This document shows, piece by piece, positions 11,955 to 20,896 of a DNA stretch of 64,000 bases. A program made the position numbers and the translations under genes. Origin of the DNA: Ignelater luminosus (taxonomy: Eukaryota > Arthropoda > Insecta > Coleoptera > Elateridae); assembly GCA_011009095.1 (NCBI GenBank), contig VTPC01008672.1, forward strand, positions 57,575-121,574, given 5' to 3'. The first letter of the stretch is position 1; each line of letters begins with the position of its first letter. Below the pieces are notes generated by a model, which did no database searches, was not told where the DNA came from, and worked only from the letters and a program-made list of their open reading frames with translations.

Positions 11955-13106
11955 TTATTCTAGTTCTTTGATTTTCTTTCCTTTTCTGCATTTGTAATTT
12001 CTTTGTTCCTTTCTGACTCCTGATAGTAACTTCTTCAAATGTTCTTTCATTATCATTTTATATTTTTCCATCCTTATTTTGGATTTACTATCTTTCTTAA
12101 ATATTTTATACCTCGATTCCTTATTTTTCTTTCTAGTCTTATTTTTAGATTTTCTTTTGACTTTGATCCCCTCCAACCTTTTATTTTCCATTGTCATGTT
12201 TATTTTGTTTCTTCTTTCTGTTTTTCTTACTTTTCTTAGTTTATTCTGCCAGTTAATAGTACATTTCAATTTTCCTTCATTATTATTATTATTTTGATAA
12301 AATTGTTCTTTTTGGTAATTAGTCTTTATCTTATTTTTCAGATTTCCATCTCTGATTGGTAAACTGTTAATTCTTTCTTTTGGATTTATTCGTTTGTGGT
12401 TTACTGAGAATTTTGCCATATTTTGAATCCCGCTATTTAATATACAATAATGACTTGGTCCATGATTACCTGCTGTTGATTTCTCTTCAACATTTTTGTT
12501 TATTTTTTCTAATTCTATTTTCACATTCTGCTGGTAGTTTTCTTGTGCTTTTTCTTGCTCCTTAATTTTCTAATTTATATCTGCATCCCTTATTTGTAAC
12601 ATGTTGATAATTTCTTCTTGGTGTCTTTCTATTTTCCTACGCATTTCATTCTGACATTCATCTATCTTATTATTCACCTCTTCTTGTATTTCACCTCTCA
12701 TGTTTTTAACAATATTATCCCATTTATTCTCATGATCTTCAAATTTTCTTTTAATTTCTTCAAATCTTTTCTCTTGATTATAATTGATTTCTTCAAATCT
12801 TTTAGTATTATCTTGTTTAATCTCTTCTAATCTTTTAGTTTGGTCTTCTATTCTTTTAGTTTGGTCTTCAAATCTTTTAGTTTGGTCTTCAAATCTTTTA
12901 TCTTAGTCTTGTTTCATTTCTATTAATATTTTAAGTAAATCTGGTTGTTGTTGTCTTATTTCTTTCTGCTCTTTATCTCCCTTTTCAACATCTCCCATGG
13001 TCTCCTCCATACTTGTACTTTCTTCTTCCATCTGTTCAATTTCAATATTTTCTTCCTCTCTTTTGTCCCTTTTTCTACTATCTACCGATTTACCTCGCTT
13101 TGACAT
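11955..13106 (-). pseudogene. Gag-like coiled-coil protein of the nested LTR element
   Basis: From an ATG at 13106 (MSKRGKS) the frame runs through an acidic, Glu-rich segment, a heptad-repeat coiled coil (repeated RFEDQTK and RFEEI units) and a lysine/arginine-rich tail ending at 11955. In-frame stops lie at 12901-12903 and near 12570. Coiled-coil N-termini of this kind occur in arthropod gypsy gag proteins, but the capsid core and zinc knuckle are not recognisable. It is the only coding trace in the element. Function of a gag-only frame in a non-autonomous element would be assembly with proteins supplied by another copy; that is inference. Confidence 0.6.
12831..12911 (-). repeat. 21-bp tandem repeats coding heptads of the coiled coil
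   Basis: TCTTTTAGTTTGGTCTTC followed by three variable bases repeats at 21-bp steps (12831, 12852, 12873, with a decayed copy at 12894). Each unit codes seven residues, so repeat growth lengthens the coiled coil in register. Confidence 0.85.
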
Positions 13107-13180
13107 CTTTCCACTACCAACAGACAACTAACAAAATGATAATTATGTCTTTTAAATAAAAGTTAAATAACTTGCCCTAC

Positions 13181-13196
13181 CACGTTGGAACGCCAA
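13181..13196 (-). promoter_or_regulatory. Primer binding site candidate of nested LTR element
   Basis: On the minus strand TTGGCGTTCCAACGTG lies seven bases inside the 5' LTR. It starts with the TGG expected from a tRNA CCA end and resembles TGGCG-type primer sites of gypsy-like elements. The seven-base gap is a little unusual. Confidence 0.55.
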
Positions 13197-13203
13197 TTTT
13201 TTA

Positions 13204-13432
13204 TGTTATGATATGGAGAGCTCTTTTTCTCAGGGTCCTTATTTTTTTTCGTTTGGTTCTTAATTTTTTTATTAAAACGCTATTTTCTTGACAATATTAA
13301 TTTATTTTTATTTTACTGTCATTACATTTATCAAACAAAAAACAAATTTTTTTTTATACTCTCTTTTTTTATCATTTTCAAATATCACTACATTTTTAAT
13401 ATCATCACATTTACATTTTTAATATCATCACA
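13204..13432 (-). repeat. 5' LTR of nested LTR element
   Basis: 229 bp. Its outer end carries a duplicate of ACATTTTTAATATCATCACA, which explains the extra length over the other LTR. Confidence 0.9.
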
Positions 13433-13436
13433 ATAG

Positions 13437-14547
13437 CTTGTATTCTCTAGCTTTATCCCCACGTTTCTCGGGAGTCAATTTTAAAAATTCCGGACACTCA
13501 TAAATATTGTGTGTACCCTTACATACAATACACTACATGACGTTTAACATAAACGTGCCGCTTGTAACAACTTTTTCTTTTGCGTTCTTAGAAAAACCCT
13601 TTTTATTACCTTCTAACGTTTCTAAAAGATCAGCTCGTCCTTTAATACTCTTTTAAATCGTCTAACGTGGGAAGATCTACCTATACTTTATATTCCTGCC
13701 ATTTTCTAGAAGTCCGTTCGTCTAATTTATTGCTTAATATATAAATGAGAAGAGTATCCCAATACTCTACTGGCTGTGCTAAAGCTTTCAACGTGCGAAG
13801 ATGTTTGGAAATATCGTCTATCATTTTTCTTAATGTTGCCGATGATTCTGATGTGATGCAAGGTAAATTAAAGATTGCTTTGACATGACTATGCACTAAC
13901 AACTGCGTATTATTAAAAAGTTCACATAAAGGTTGCCATGCGATTGAATAATTTAACGCGGAAAACTCTAGAGAATTAATTACTTGAGACGCATCTCCCT
14001 CCAGGGATGCTCGTAAATAGTGAAACTTCTAAATGTCACTTATACTTGTATTCGTGTGAATGAGAGATTCAAATGTATCGCGAAATTCTAACCAATTATC
14101 ATAACATCCGTGATACTTCGGCAATTGTATCACGGGAAGCTTAACCGATTGTACTTCCTGTATGCTATTATGAGACTTAACCGGAACGGTAGAGGTGGTA
14201 TCTTGTTTTGACTGCACGTCTGTCGTTTCTTTCGAAAATTTATTTAATACACACTTGGCAGATGAATTTGATGAATAATAAGCCTTTTCGAACTCTTTCA
14301 TGTTTTCGTCATCATCTTCGTTAAGTTGTTCGATTTCAGCTTGAATTTTCTCAAATTCATCTACAACCCTTTCTTATTTTTCTAAACGCTGACGCAATTC
14401 TATTAATACCTCATCAACTATATCATTATCTGTTTCCATTTGTTTTAAATCCTCTACATAAGATTTAAAAAGAGTTAATCGAGCTTTTAATGAACCTCTT
14501 TGCCTAATCAATTGCTTTAATTCTTTGTTTTCTTTATTTTCTGACAT
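13437..14547 (-). pseudogene. BEL gag, N-terminal part, broken
   Basis: ATG at 14547 (MSENKENKEL) after a leader of about 380 bp. The first part is a charged coiled coil, followed by LPVIQLPKYHG and NWLEFRDTFESLIH, which is the DUF1759-type gag block of BEL elements, then SLEGDASQVI, LCELFNN, LRTLKALAQPVEYWDTLLI and KLDERTSRKWQEY. Stops lie near 14371, at 14029-14031 and 13681-13683, and the segment from 13680 to 13437 has several more, so this part has decayed most. The frame continues into the zinc knuckle beyond the nested element at 10794. Confidence 0.88.
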
Positions 14548-14908
14548 TTTGTAATTACTTTGAATAAATACTTTTTAAATAAAATATTTACTTTCTTAAA
14601 ATGTAGCCCAAATCTAGCAGTACAAAAGGTACAGGTAAATTCTTTAACAATGGAATACGAGTACAAAGGAAAGAATTAACGGCTCACTTACTTGAAGGCC
14701 TTCTTTCTGCACCCTGCAGTTTTCGAAAATTGCAAATTTGTGGATGAACCCAGGTAACCTGACGAGTCTTCACTATGCAGCACAGGACCGTTATACACTC
14801 GCTGACCAATCGATGAATCACGGTACTTCCAGTAAATTGTTGATTTACTGTTTTCGATCCACTGTGGCAAACTCGAATTATTCCCAATCTAATTTACTTA
14901 TTTTAATA

Positions 14909-14925
14909 TCCGGCTCGAAGGACCA
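14909..14925 (-). promoter_or_regulatory. Primer binding site of BEL element, tRNA-Tyr type
   Basis: The + strand reads TCCGGCTCGAAGGACCA directly next to the 5' LTR, i.e. a tRNA 3' end with CCA. I recognise CCGGCTCGAAGGA as the 3' end of eukaryotic tRNA-Tyr. Seventeen bases match. The rest of a tRNA is absent, so this is a primer site and not a tRNA gene. Confidence 0.8.
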
Positions 14926-15122
14926 TGTTGGATAATGTGCTGAATTTCTTCTTTTATGCAAATTAAACAACTCACTTAAGTATAGCAACTTTACTTTATT
15001 TATTTCTGCCGTTGGTGTGGTCACCTCGACCACCAAAAGTATACTGTCCTTTAGGTACCCTTTTATAACCATTCTAAAAAGAGTACCGTTAGGATATTGA
15101 TTTTTACTTGAGGGCTCAAACA
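14926..15122 (-). repeat. 5' LTR of BEL element
   Basis: 197 bp, the pair of 6984-7180. It abuts the primer site on one side and the second AGATC copy (15123-15127) on the other. Confidence 0.95.
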
Positions 15123-15363
15123 AGATCAGACGGGATAAATTTACAGATACGGTTTGTTAGTAAGATAAACTTTAAACACTTCCAAAAAAAATACTAATTT
15201 CTATTCACGTACCATCTTAGAAGTTCTCTTACTGTGACGAGATAAGATCAAAAGACACAAATTAGAAAGATCGGTCTTTAGTCCAATCTAATTAGACACA
15301 AAAAAGTTCTCGACCTTGCAAAAGGTCATATAATTCTAGTTTTTTTACATATTGATAGGACCG

Positions 15364-15628
15364 AAGCCAATAGTAAGAGACCAAGTTTGCAGCCTTGAAT
15401 AAGACCTGTGAGAGCTACGTAATACCCAAAAAACAGCGAAATTTTCGAAATTTTTTCCCTTTTTGTTCAATACCTTCTAAAGTATGCGTCTGGAAGGAAA
15501 AGTTATACCTTCCTTTTTTACAGTAGATTAAATTTTCTAAAATTTGGGCCCTTCCAAACTTCGTACGTCCAGCATTTTCTGAGATAGAGCCCTTTAAACA
15601 TTGACATTTGTTTCAAAAAGTGAAAAAG
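15364..15628. repeat. Left inverted arm of TIR element A
   Basis: Pairs with 18019-18266 at roughly 75-80% by eye, with small indels. Confidence 0.85.
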
Positions 15629-16214
15629 CAACGTATTTTAGTTACGTACTTTTTGTTAGTATTGTATACACGGGTAATAAATAAGATAAAAGCAATTATT
15701 TCTTTCTGTTTAATTTAAGGTGAGTTCGATATAATTTTGCAAAATCGTATAACCTAATTTACCTAGAAGGGTAGCACATATCTTTGTATTGGGTATTCTT
15801 CATTCCTCTATAATTTTTCTACAAAGTCATATATTTCATACCTTGTACGTGACTTTTGCTAAATTCATGTCTTCTTTCGTTCGACATAATTTTGCAAATC
15901 TTTTACAACCCAAGCATAGAACGTAATTTACCTAAAAGGGCAGCAGAGGCTGAAAAGGCCGCACAATAAAAAGTATCAATTAGCCTTGCATTTTTATTTG
16001 ATACCCTCAGACATGTAAAAGATATTTTCAAAAGTATTTGCAATTTTTTATAAGGGGTCAGTTTATTTTCGTATTTCGGTACATTGACATCTAAAAAATA
16101 CCAATTCAGTCGATTTCGTAATTCTGTATTTTCGTCAATTTTTTCATCTAAATCGAACTGTTCGGACTGTGAATTAGCAACTTACATTAGTGGACAACCA
16201 TATAGTATAGTGAA

Positions 16215-17694
16215 ATGCCTATTCCACCGGGCGGTTTTATAAGTCGCAAAGCACTGGAGGAAGGCCCAGTCATTGTCGTTAAGAAATCAGGTATTCTCTC
16301 ACTTATTAACGCGAGTGTGAAACGTGTGCTTTAAGAGAATCAAACTTTCCTTCAAAAACTTAAAGAAATCACTATCCATGATGCAGGTAGAAAGAGGTAC
16401 ACTGTTGAAAGCAATTTGAAGCATTTGTTCGTCGTGGAGGAGATTCTGTTTCCAAAGCATCGCTAATCAGATCATCAAGTGGCTGAAATCTCAAAACAAT
16501 TTGTTTTTGTGTGATGAGGATATCACTGAACAATATATCAGGCTCCAGAAAAATCTGCCCTATGTACGACAGAATAACGTCCACAAAGTTGAGAAGCTGG
16601 ATGTGAGGATAACACTTCTAGAAGCAGCTGAGCGTGGCGGTGATAAATGGGAAGAGAAGATTATACAGCGCCTCACAACTGAAAATGACTTAGTAGCTGC
16701 TGAAGCAAAGCACCACAACCTGTGTTACAAAAAGTTGTTTAGTAAGCCGTCAACAAATGGGCAGAAGAGAGGGTATCGACCAACGAATGATGTAGATGAG
16801 GTCATGGAGTGTGTCTACTCATACCACTAGGAAAACCGTGACGAATGTCAATTCTCGCTAGATGAGCTATTGAAACAGATTAAAGAGAATTACGTCCCTG
16901 ATATAAAAACTGTGAAAAATCATCTCAACAAACATGTGGCCCTCCTCGTCCTCCTCAATGGTTTGAGCTCAGACACAACAAACGTCTACCTACAAAAGAG
17001 TAGCAGAGGTGAAGCCAGCTGTTATCATTATTCAAGCTCCTCTTACACCCATGGATCCTCTCAACACTTACCAGGGGCAGTGCTTCTTATACATGCGTTC
17101 AGTGGGGCGACACCACATCTGCACCTTTAACCAGGGTAAAACCAAGTTGATCACCATCTTGAACAAAAATTTCCACCTTTTGGAACTGGCTGAAGCCAGA
17201 TTCGAGTCACGAAGCCATAGCAAAGCTGGGGAGAAGTGCTTCCTGGCTCTGTAGGGAGTGATTTTAAAAAAGATACTTTGAATAGCTTCCGCTACCAGTT
17301 ACTCGTTGCATCTGCAATCAACACCAAAATTAATCTTGCTCGTTTGCCCCCAACAAAAGATGCAGCAAGCCACCAAGCCTACAAAACTTACCGCCAAGTT
17401 CAAAAGTGGTTTGGGGTTAACAAACGTTCTACACAATGGGGGTGGAAGCTCGATGATCAGGGTTTTACCCCCTTCACCGCCACCACGGACCCCGCTCCTG
17501 AGCTTCTACTGCGCATAAATTCCTGTAAATGCAGAAAATGTTGCAGCGGCGGTTGCAGCTGCTGCAAAGCTGGACTGAAATGCTCGAGCCTTTGTTAATT
17601 TTGTGGTGGCAAATCATGCCAAAACGTGCCATTTCTTCAACTTGAGGATTCCGACGACGAGGAAGGCTACCCTATGTTTACAAAACGACGATGA
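16215..17694 (+). pseudogene. Protein with Cys-rich C-terminal tail, from TIR element A, broken
   Basis: Reading starts at ATG 16215 (MPIPPGGF), followed by two frame changes or stops before LLEAAERGGDKWEEKI and DLVAAEAKHHNLCYKKLF, then LDELLKQIKENY. The middle (16900-17240) shifts frame twice. The last block has LPPTKDAASHQAY, QVQKWFG, WGWKLDDQGFTP and APELLLRI, then a cysteine cluster: C-x-C-x2-CC, C-x-CCKAGLKC, C, a stop at 17596-17598, then FCGGKSCQN. The frame ends at 17694. Multicopy arthropod proteins with this ending (VQ-W, WGW, APE-LL, C-x-C...KAGLKC) are familiar to me as uncharacterised; a nuclease-like centre is reported from memory only and is not visible here. Confidence 0.65.
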
Positions 17695-18018
17695 GAAAAT
17701 CTCGAAACCAGGATCATCAAAACTGAACTGATGAAATTATAACGAGATTCTTGTTTTTGCACATGTAAATATTTATTATCTATTTTATATCTTCTTTTTT
17801 AATAAAAAAATTACATTACTACGTGAACTTTTTTCAATGATTTTTCCCAAAGTCAATTTTTCCAGGTTTTTGGTTATATGCTATTTTTGAGAGAACCATT
17901 GGCCATATGGATGCTCGTCGGAGCTCAAATTAAACTTAAATAAATGTATTTCAAATTCACGTCCTCGTTGGATGAGTATTTTTTCCTATATTAGACAAAA
18001 TACATGACTGAAACAAAA

Positions 18019-18266
18019 GTTTTTCACTTTTTGGAACAAATGCCCAATGTTTGAAGGGCTGTATCTCGAAAGGTACTGAAGGGCTCAAATTTTAGCAGAT
18101 TTAATCGACTTGAGCAAAGGTAAGTATAACTTTTTTTCTCGGACGCATACTGTAGGAGATATTGAGCAAAAAGCGTAGAAATTTCGAAGATTTCGCCGTT
18201 TTTTGGATATTACGTAGCTTGCACAGGTCTTCCAAAGCTGCAAACTTGGTTTCTTACTATTGGCTT
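18019..18266. repeat. Right inverted arm of TIR element A
   Basis: Reverse complement of 15364-15628; ends in CTATTGGCTT. Confidence 0.85.
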
Positions 18267-18597
18267 AGTAAATTGACTGGCCTACTTACGTCTGAGCCTA
18301 TGTTAAGGCAGAACAAAGGTATAACTATATAGAGTAAGACCAGATACAAGAAATTATCTTTGAGGGTATAAATTTGCCTGTTTCTCTATTACAATTTTTT
18401 GATACCAAGATTATGTGGATATTATAAACAGCAGAAAGAGTATAACTGTCTAAATCAAAAATTTTTGGAAGAAGCTACAAGTTTCTTAAAGTAGTTATCA
18501 ACGGTCAATTCCATAAAAAGGTAATGAATTGGAGCAATTCAGCCCATTTCCAGTACCTATTTAAATAGAATTTCGGCCTAAAATGGATTGTATTCTA

Positions 18598-18747
18598 CAA
18601 GGCCGTAGTTAGGGGGTTGTTTGCTACTTGTTGTTTTAATAACTGTATTATTCATTACAAATTGTTTTTTTTATTGAGCCCAGGGGATCTCCATGAACGC
18701 TCGTGAACCCCCCTCCCTGAAATTCAATAATCCTAGCTGCGACCTTG
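18598..18747. repeat. Small MITE with 16-bp inverted ends
   Basis: CAAGGCCGTAGTTAGG at the left and the complement of CAAGGTCGCAGCTAGG at the right agree at 13 of 16 positions. The 150-bp body has G/C runs (AGGGGG, CCCCCC) and no coding. Target duplication not clear. Confidence 0.5.
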
Positions 18748-18887
18748 GTATCCTAAAATGATAAATTTACATTTACTTTAAAATACAAAGCTGACAAATG
18801 TTTATGTATTAATAATAATTAATATTAACTGAAGGCATTTTGTCTAATTCCAAAATAAAAGGAATGTGAGAATTGTATAACGTACCC

Positions 18888-19322
18888 CTAGCAGTAGTAG
18901 TCGCAGCCGTATTCAGTAGGTGGTGGTGACGCAGGCGTCTTGGCAGGAATGGTGATAAAATCGTCTAAGCGCGGCGGCGCCGCCGGTGTGGATGTGAAGA
19001 AATACGTTTGATCTTGGCAGTCGTAATTGTCGAGAGCAAGTGCACCCGAATGAACAGAACGTGCCCACGTGTAACTTTGATATGATGCGCCAAATGTTGT
19101 GTAAAGGTCGATATGTGATGCCCGCGACTGGGGCAATGCATGCGTATGGAAAGGCTGTCGCGGGCGATGTTGTGGGAAGCTAAATACTGCAAAAGCGTTG
19201 TTCAATATGGCGAAGAAAAAGCTGTTGAACTCGAAGATGGTGCTCCTTTCTTGAGGCACACAAATTGCTTTCAGAGACGGTGGCAGAAGTAGGATAGGGA
19301 CTACTACTACACTAACGTTCAT
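18888..19322 (-). CDS. GC-rich open frame, possible terminal exon of an unknown gene
   Basis: A 144-codon frame in a patch of clearly higher G+C than its surroundings. It ends in a Ser/Thr/Pro/Tyr-rich tail with TEYGCDYYC before the stop at 18888. A good splice acceptor (TTTTGCAG on the minus strand) lies inside, near 19185, so the true exon may start there and the upstream codons may be intron. A second frame is open over much of the same patch. No family is recognised and no partner exon was found nearby, because the flanks are transposons. It could also be part of an old repeat. Confidence 0.25.
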   Translation of the reverse strand: MNVSVVVVPILLLPPSLKAICVPQERSTIFEFNSFFFAILNNAFAVFSFPQHRPRQPFHTHALPQSRASHIDLYTTFGASYQSYTWARSVHSGALALDNYDCQDQTYFFTSTPAAPPRLDDFITIPAKTPASPPPTEYGCDYYC

Positions 19323-19576
19323 TTATAACGTTAATTTTACGTTTTTAAAAAATATTCGAATAGGTCGATTTTAATCTTTTCTCAGAAACATTATAAGCAA
19401 AGAAAACTTGTTTCAAATTTCAAGATGTAGCAACACGTCATTTTGAAAAAAAAATTAATATGAAGGGTACTTGTGTGATAGCTCATTTTGAGAGTGTTGC
19501 TGAATAGGTTATAGGCTTTGCGCGGAGTTTTACGTGGCGCCTCTAGCGAATTACTTAGTCGTATTTAGTATAGGTA

Positions 19577-19790
19577 CAGTCTGCGCATTATTAAATGAGA
19601 CTCGAACAGAAGCATTTTTCAAAATTGTTTCTTTGCGTTTTTCTAAAATATAAAACTATTTTACAAAAATCAATCATTGTCTAGTTGCCAATTGCCAGTT
19701 GATGTGTCGACTTATCTTTGAACTCGAAAATTTTGCAGATTTCTGCCAGGTATGCTGCAGCTCGAGTCTCATTTAATAATGCGCAGACTG
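19577..19790. repeat. MITE with perfect 29-bp TIRs and TA duplication (Tc1/mariner type)
   Basis: The first 29 bp, starting CAGTCTGCGCATTATTAAAT, are repeated exactly inverted at 19762-19790. TA flanks both ends (19575-19576 and 19791-19792). The 214-bp body has no coding capacity, so movement would need a transposase in trans. Perfect TIRs suggest a recent insertion. Confidence 0.9.
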
Positions 19791-19792
19791 TA

Positions 19793-20577
19793 CTATTCCG
19801 TACCTGTCAAATTATTTTAGATCTAAATTAATTAATTATTACTGTAATATAATACTAAGAAGAAAAAATGCGTATTTTGTTATGTAGTAGATTGTCACGA
19901 TAATTATAGAAATACAGTCGATAATGCTCATTTGTATTCTTTCTCAAATAAACCCTACGAAAAAAACGATGTGGGATATGGATACAGTCAGTTAATAACT
20001 AAAAGCAAGGCAGTTTCTTACTCTTTATTGGCACTAACTGTAAAAATGCTGTTATGCAAAGAAATATCATTATCACATGTTGAGTACTTACAACGTAGAT
20101 AGTTTACATTCAATGGGTAACATACGGTGGCGGCCCGTTATAAGGAGCCAAGGAGCCATGACACCACCACAGACATTTTATTGTCTTAAAAGTTTTTCCT
20201 TTAAAGTCTGACCTTAACCAGAAATTAAAAAATTAAAAAATTGCTATTTTATAAATATAAATGTACTGAACAAGTGAACACCGCGCGTACAAAATGATAA
20301 AAATAAAAGAGTGGTGCCAGTCAAAGTGTGGCTCCAATGCGTTTAAGTGGCTACGAACTTTAGCGGGGGCGGCGGGTAAGCGAGGGTGTTCGGAGTTAGC
20401 GAAAACGTTGAGCCAAATTGCAAGTGACTCATGGTCATGTGTTCTGCGAGCAAAACACAACCTGTTCACATCGACACTCGTTGCGGTTGTGTCATATAAT
20501 AATAATATATCTTTTATTTAGCATCGCTATTTTTACATATCAATATAAACAAGTTACTGGACACACAAATATAAATA
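19793..20577. other. Intergenic stretch with a GC-rich patch
   Basis: A GC-rich patch at about 20300-20480 is open on both strands (frames at 20294-20521 + and 20233-20469 -), but neither product is recognisable. A GGCGGC-containing block near 20130 resembles, inverted, a block near 23510. Confidence 0.4.
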
Positions 20578-20579
20578 TA

Positions 20580-20896
20580 CAGTGTGTCCGAAAAGTATGG
20601 AATATCCTATATATCTCAGTAAATATGCATTTTCTGGAAAAATGTTTCATATAAAAGTTGTTTAGTTTTTAGATTTACATTACAGGGCAATACCAAATAA
20701 CTATTTTTTAAAAAAACAAAAGCGCAACAAATAATGCTTTAATTTTTTTTAATGGGAAGGTATCCCTTAATTGTACTCATTTGATAGAGAATGTTGTTCT
20801 CTTTTCAATGATGTAAAACTGATACATTTGCATAAGTAAATTTGGATTAAAACGCAAAAAATTGTTTGAAAGTTTATTTCAATATTCATCTGTTAC
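20580..20896. repeat. Left TIR of DD41D element
   Basis: About 317 bp, pairs with 22218-22542. Confidence 0.9.

Larger units (their letters stand above)
10795..13432 (-). mobile_element. Non-autonomous LTR retrotransposon nested in the BEL gag
   Basis: Two direct repeats (10795-11001 and 13204-13432) begin TGTTATGATATGG and end ATCATCACA. The same four bases, ATAG, lie outside both ends (10791-10794 and 13433-13436). On the minus strand a primer-site candidate lies next to the right repeat and a polypurine tract next to the left one, so these are LTRs of an element read leftward. The LTRs differ by about two substitutions, one T and a 22-23 bp duplication at the right end, so this insertion is younger than the BEL copy. 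The 2.2-kb interior holds only a coiled-coil, lysine-rich gag-like frame; no protease, RT or integrase is present, so it depends on a partner. It resembles a large TRIM or LARD-type element. Confidence 0.9.
6984..15122 (-). mobile_element. BEL/Pao LTR retrotransposon, full length but coding-dead, with a nested insertion
   Basis: Two 197-bp direct repeats (6984-7180 and 14926-15122) start TGTTGGATAATG and end GGGCTCAAACA. They are flanked by the same 5 bp, AGATC (6979-6983 and 15123-15127), the duplication size usual for this group. Inside, on the minus strand, come a primer site next to the right LTR, gag with a CCHC knuckle, a BEL-type protease, RT with YVDD, RNase H, integrase and a DUF5641-like tail, then a polypurine tract next to the left LTR. 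LTRs differ at six sites (about 3%), five of them transitions, so insertion is fairly recent. Many in-frame stops, several frameshifts and a deletion between RNase H and integrase disable it. A 2.6-kb LTR element sits in the gag knuckle. Confidence 0.95.
15281..18266 (+). mobile_element. TIR element coding for a Cys-rich-tail protein (unnamed family, copy A)
   Basis: Inverted arms at 15364-15628 and 18019-18266 match over about 250 bp (outermost shared block AAGCCAATAGTAAG; also GCTACGTAATA, CAAAAAGTGAAAAA). Between them lies one decayed protein reading on +. The left end may extend to 15281, where TA then GTCC occurs, with TTGCAAAAGGT 36 bp further in; the same layout is found at the left end of the element at 33601. 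I could not match the right end beyond 18266, so the right boundary and target duplication are unsure. Length and single long frame suggest a DNA transposon, but I do not recognise a named superfamily. Confidence 0.75.

Noticed and set aside
12831..12911. CRISPR-like short repeats
   Set aside because: The 21-bp units are contiguous without spacers and code heptads of a coiled coil.
14909..14925. tRNA-Tyr gene fragment
   Set aside because: Only the 3' end with CCA is present and it abuts an LTR, so it is a primer site.
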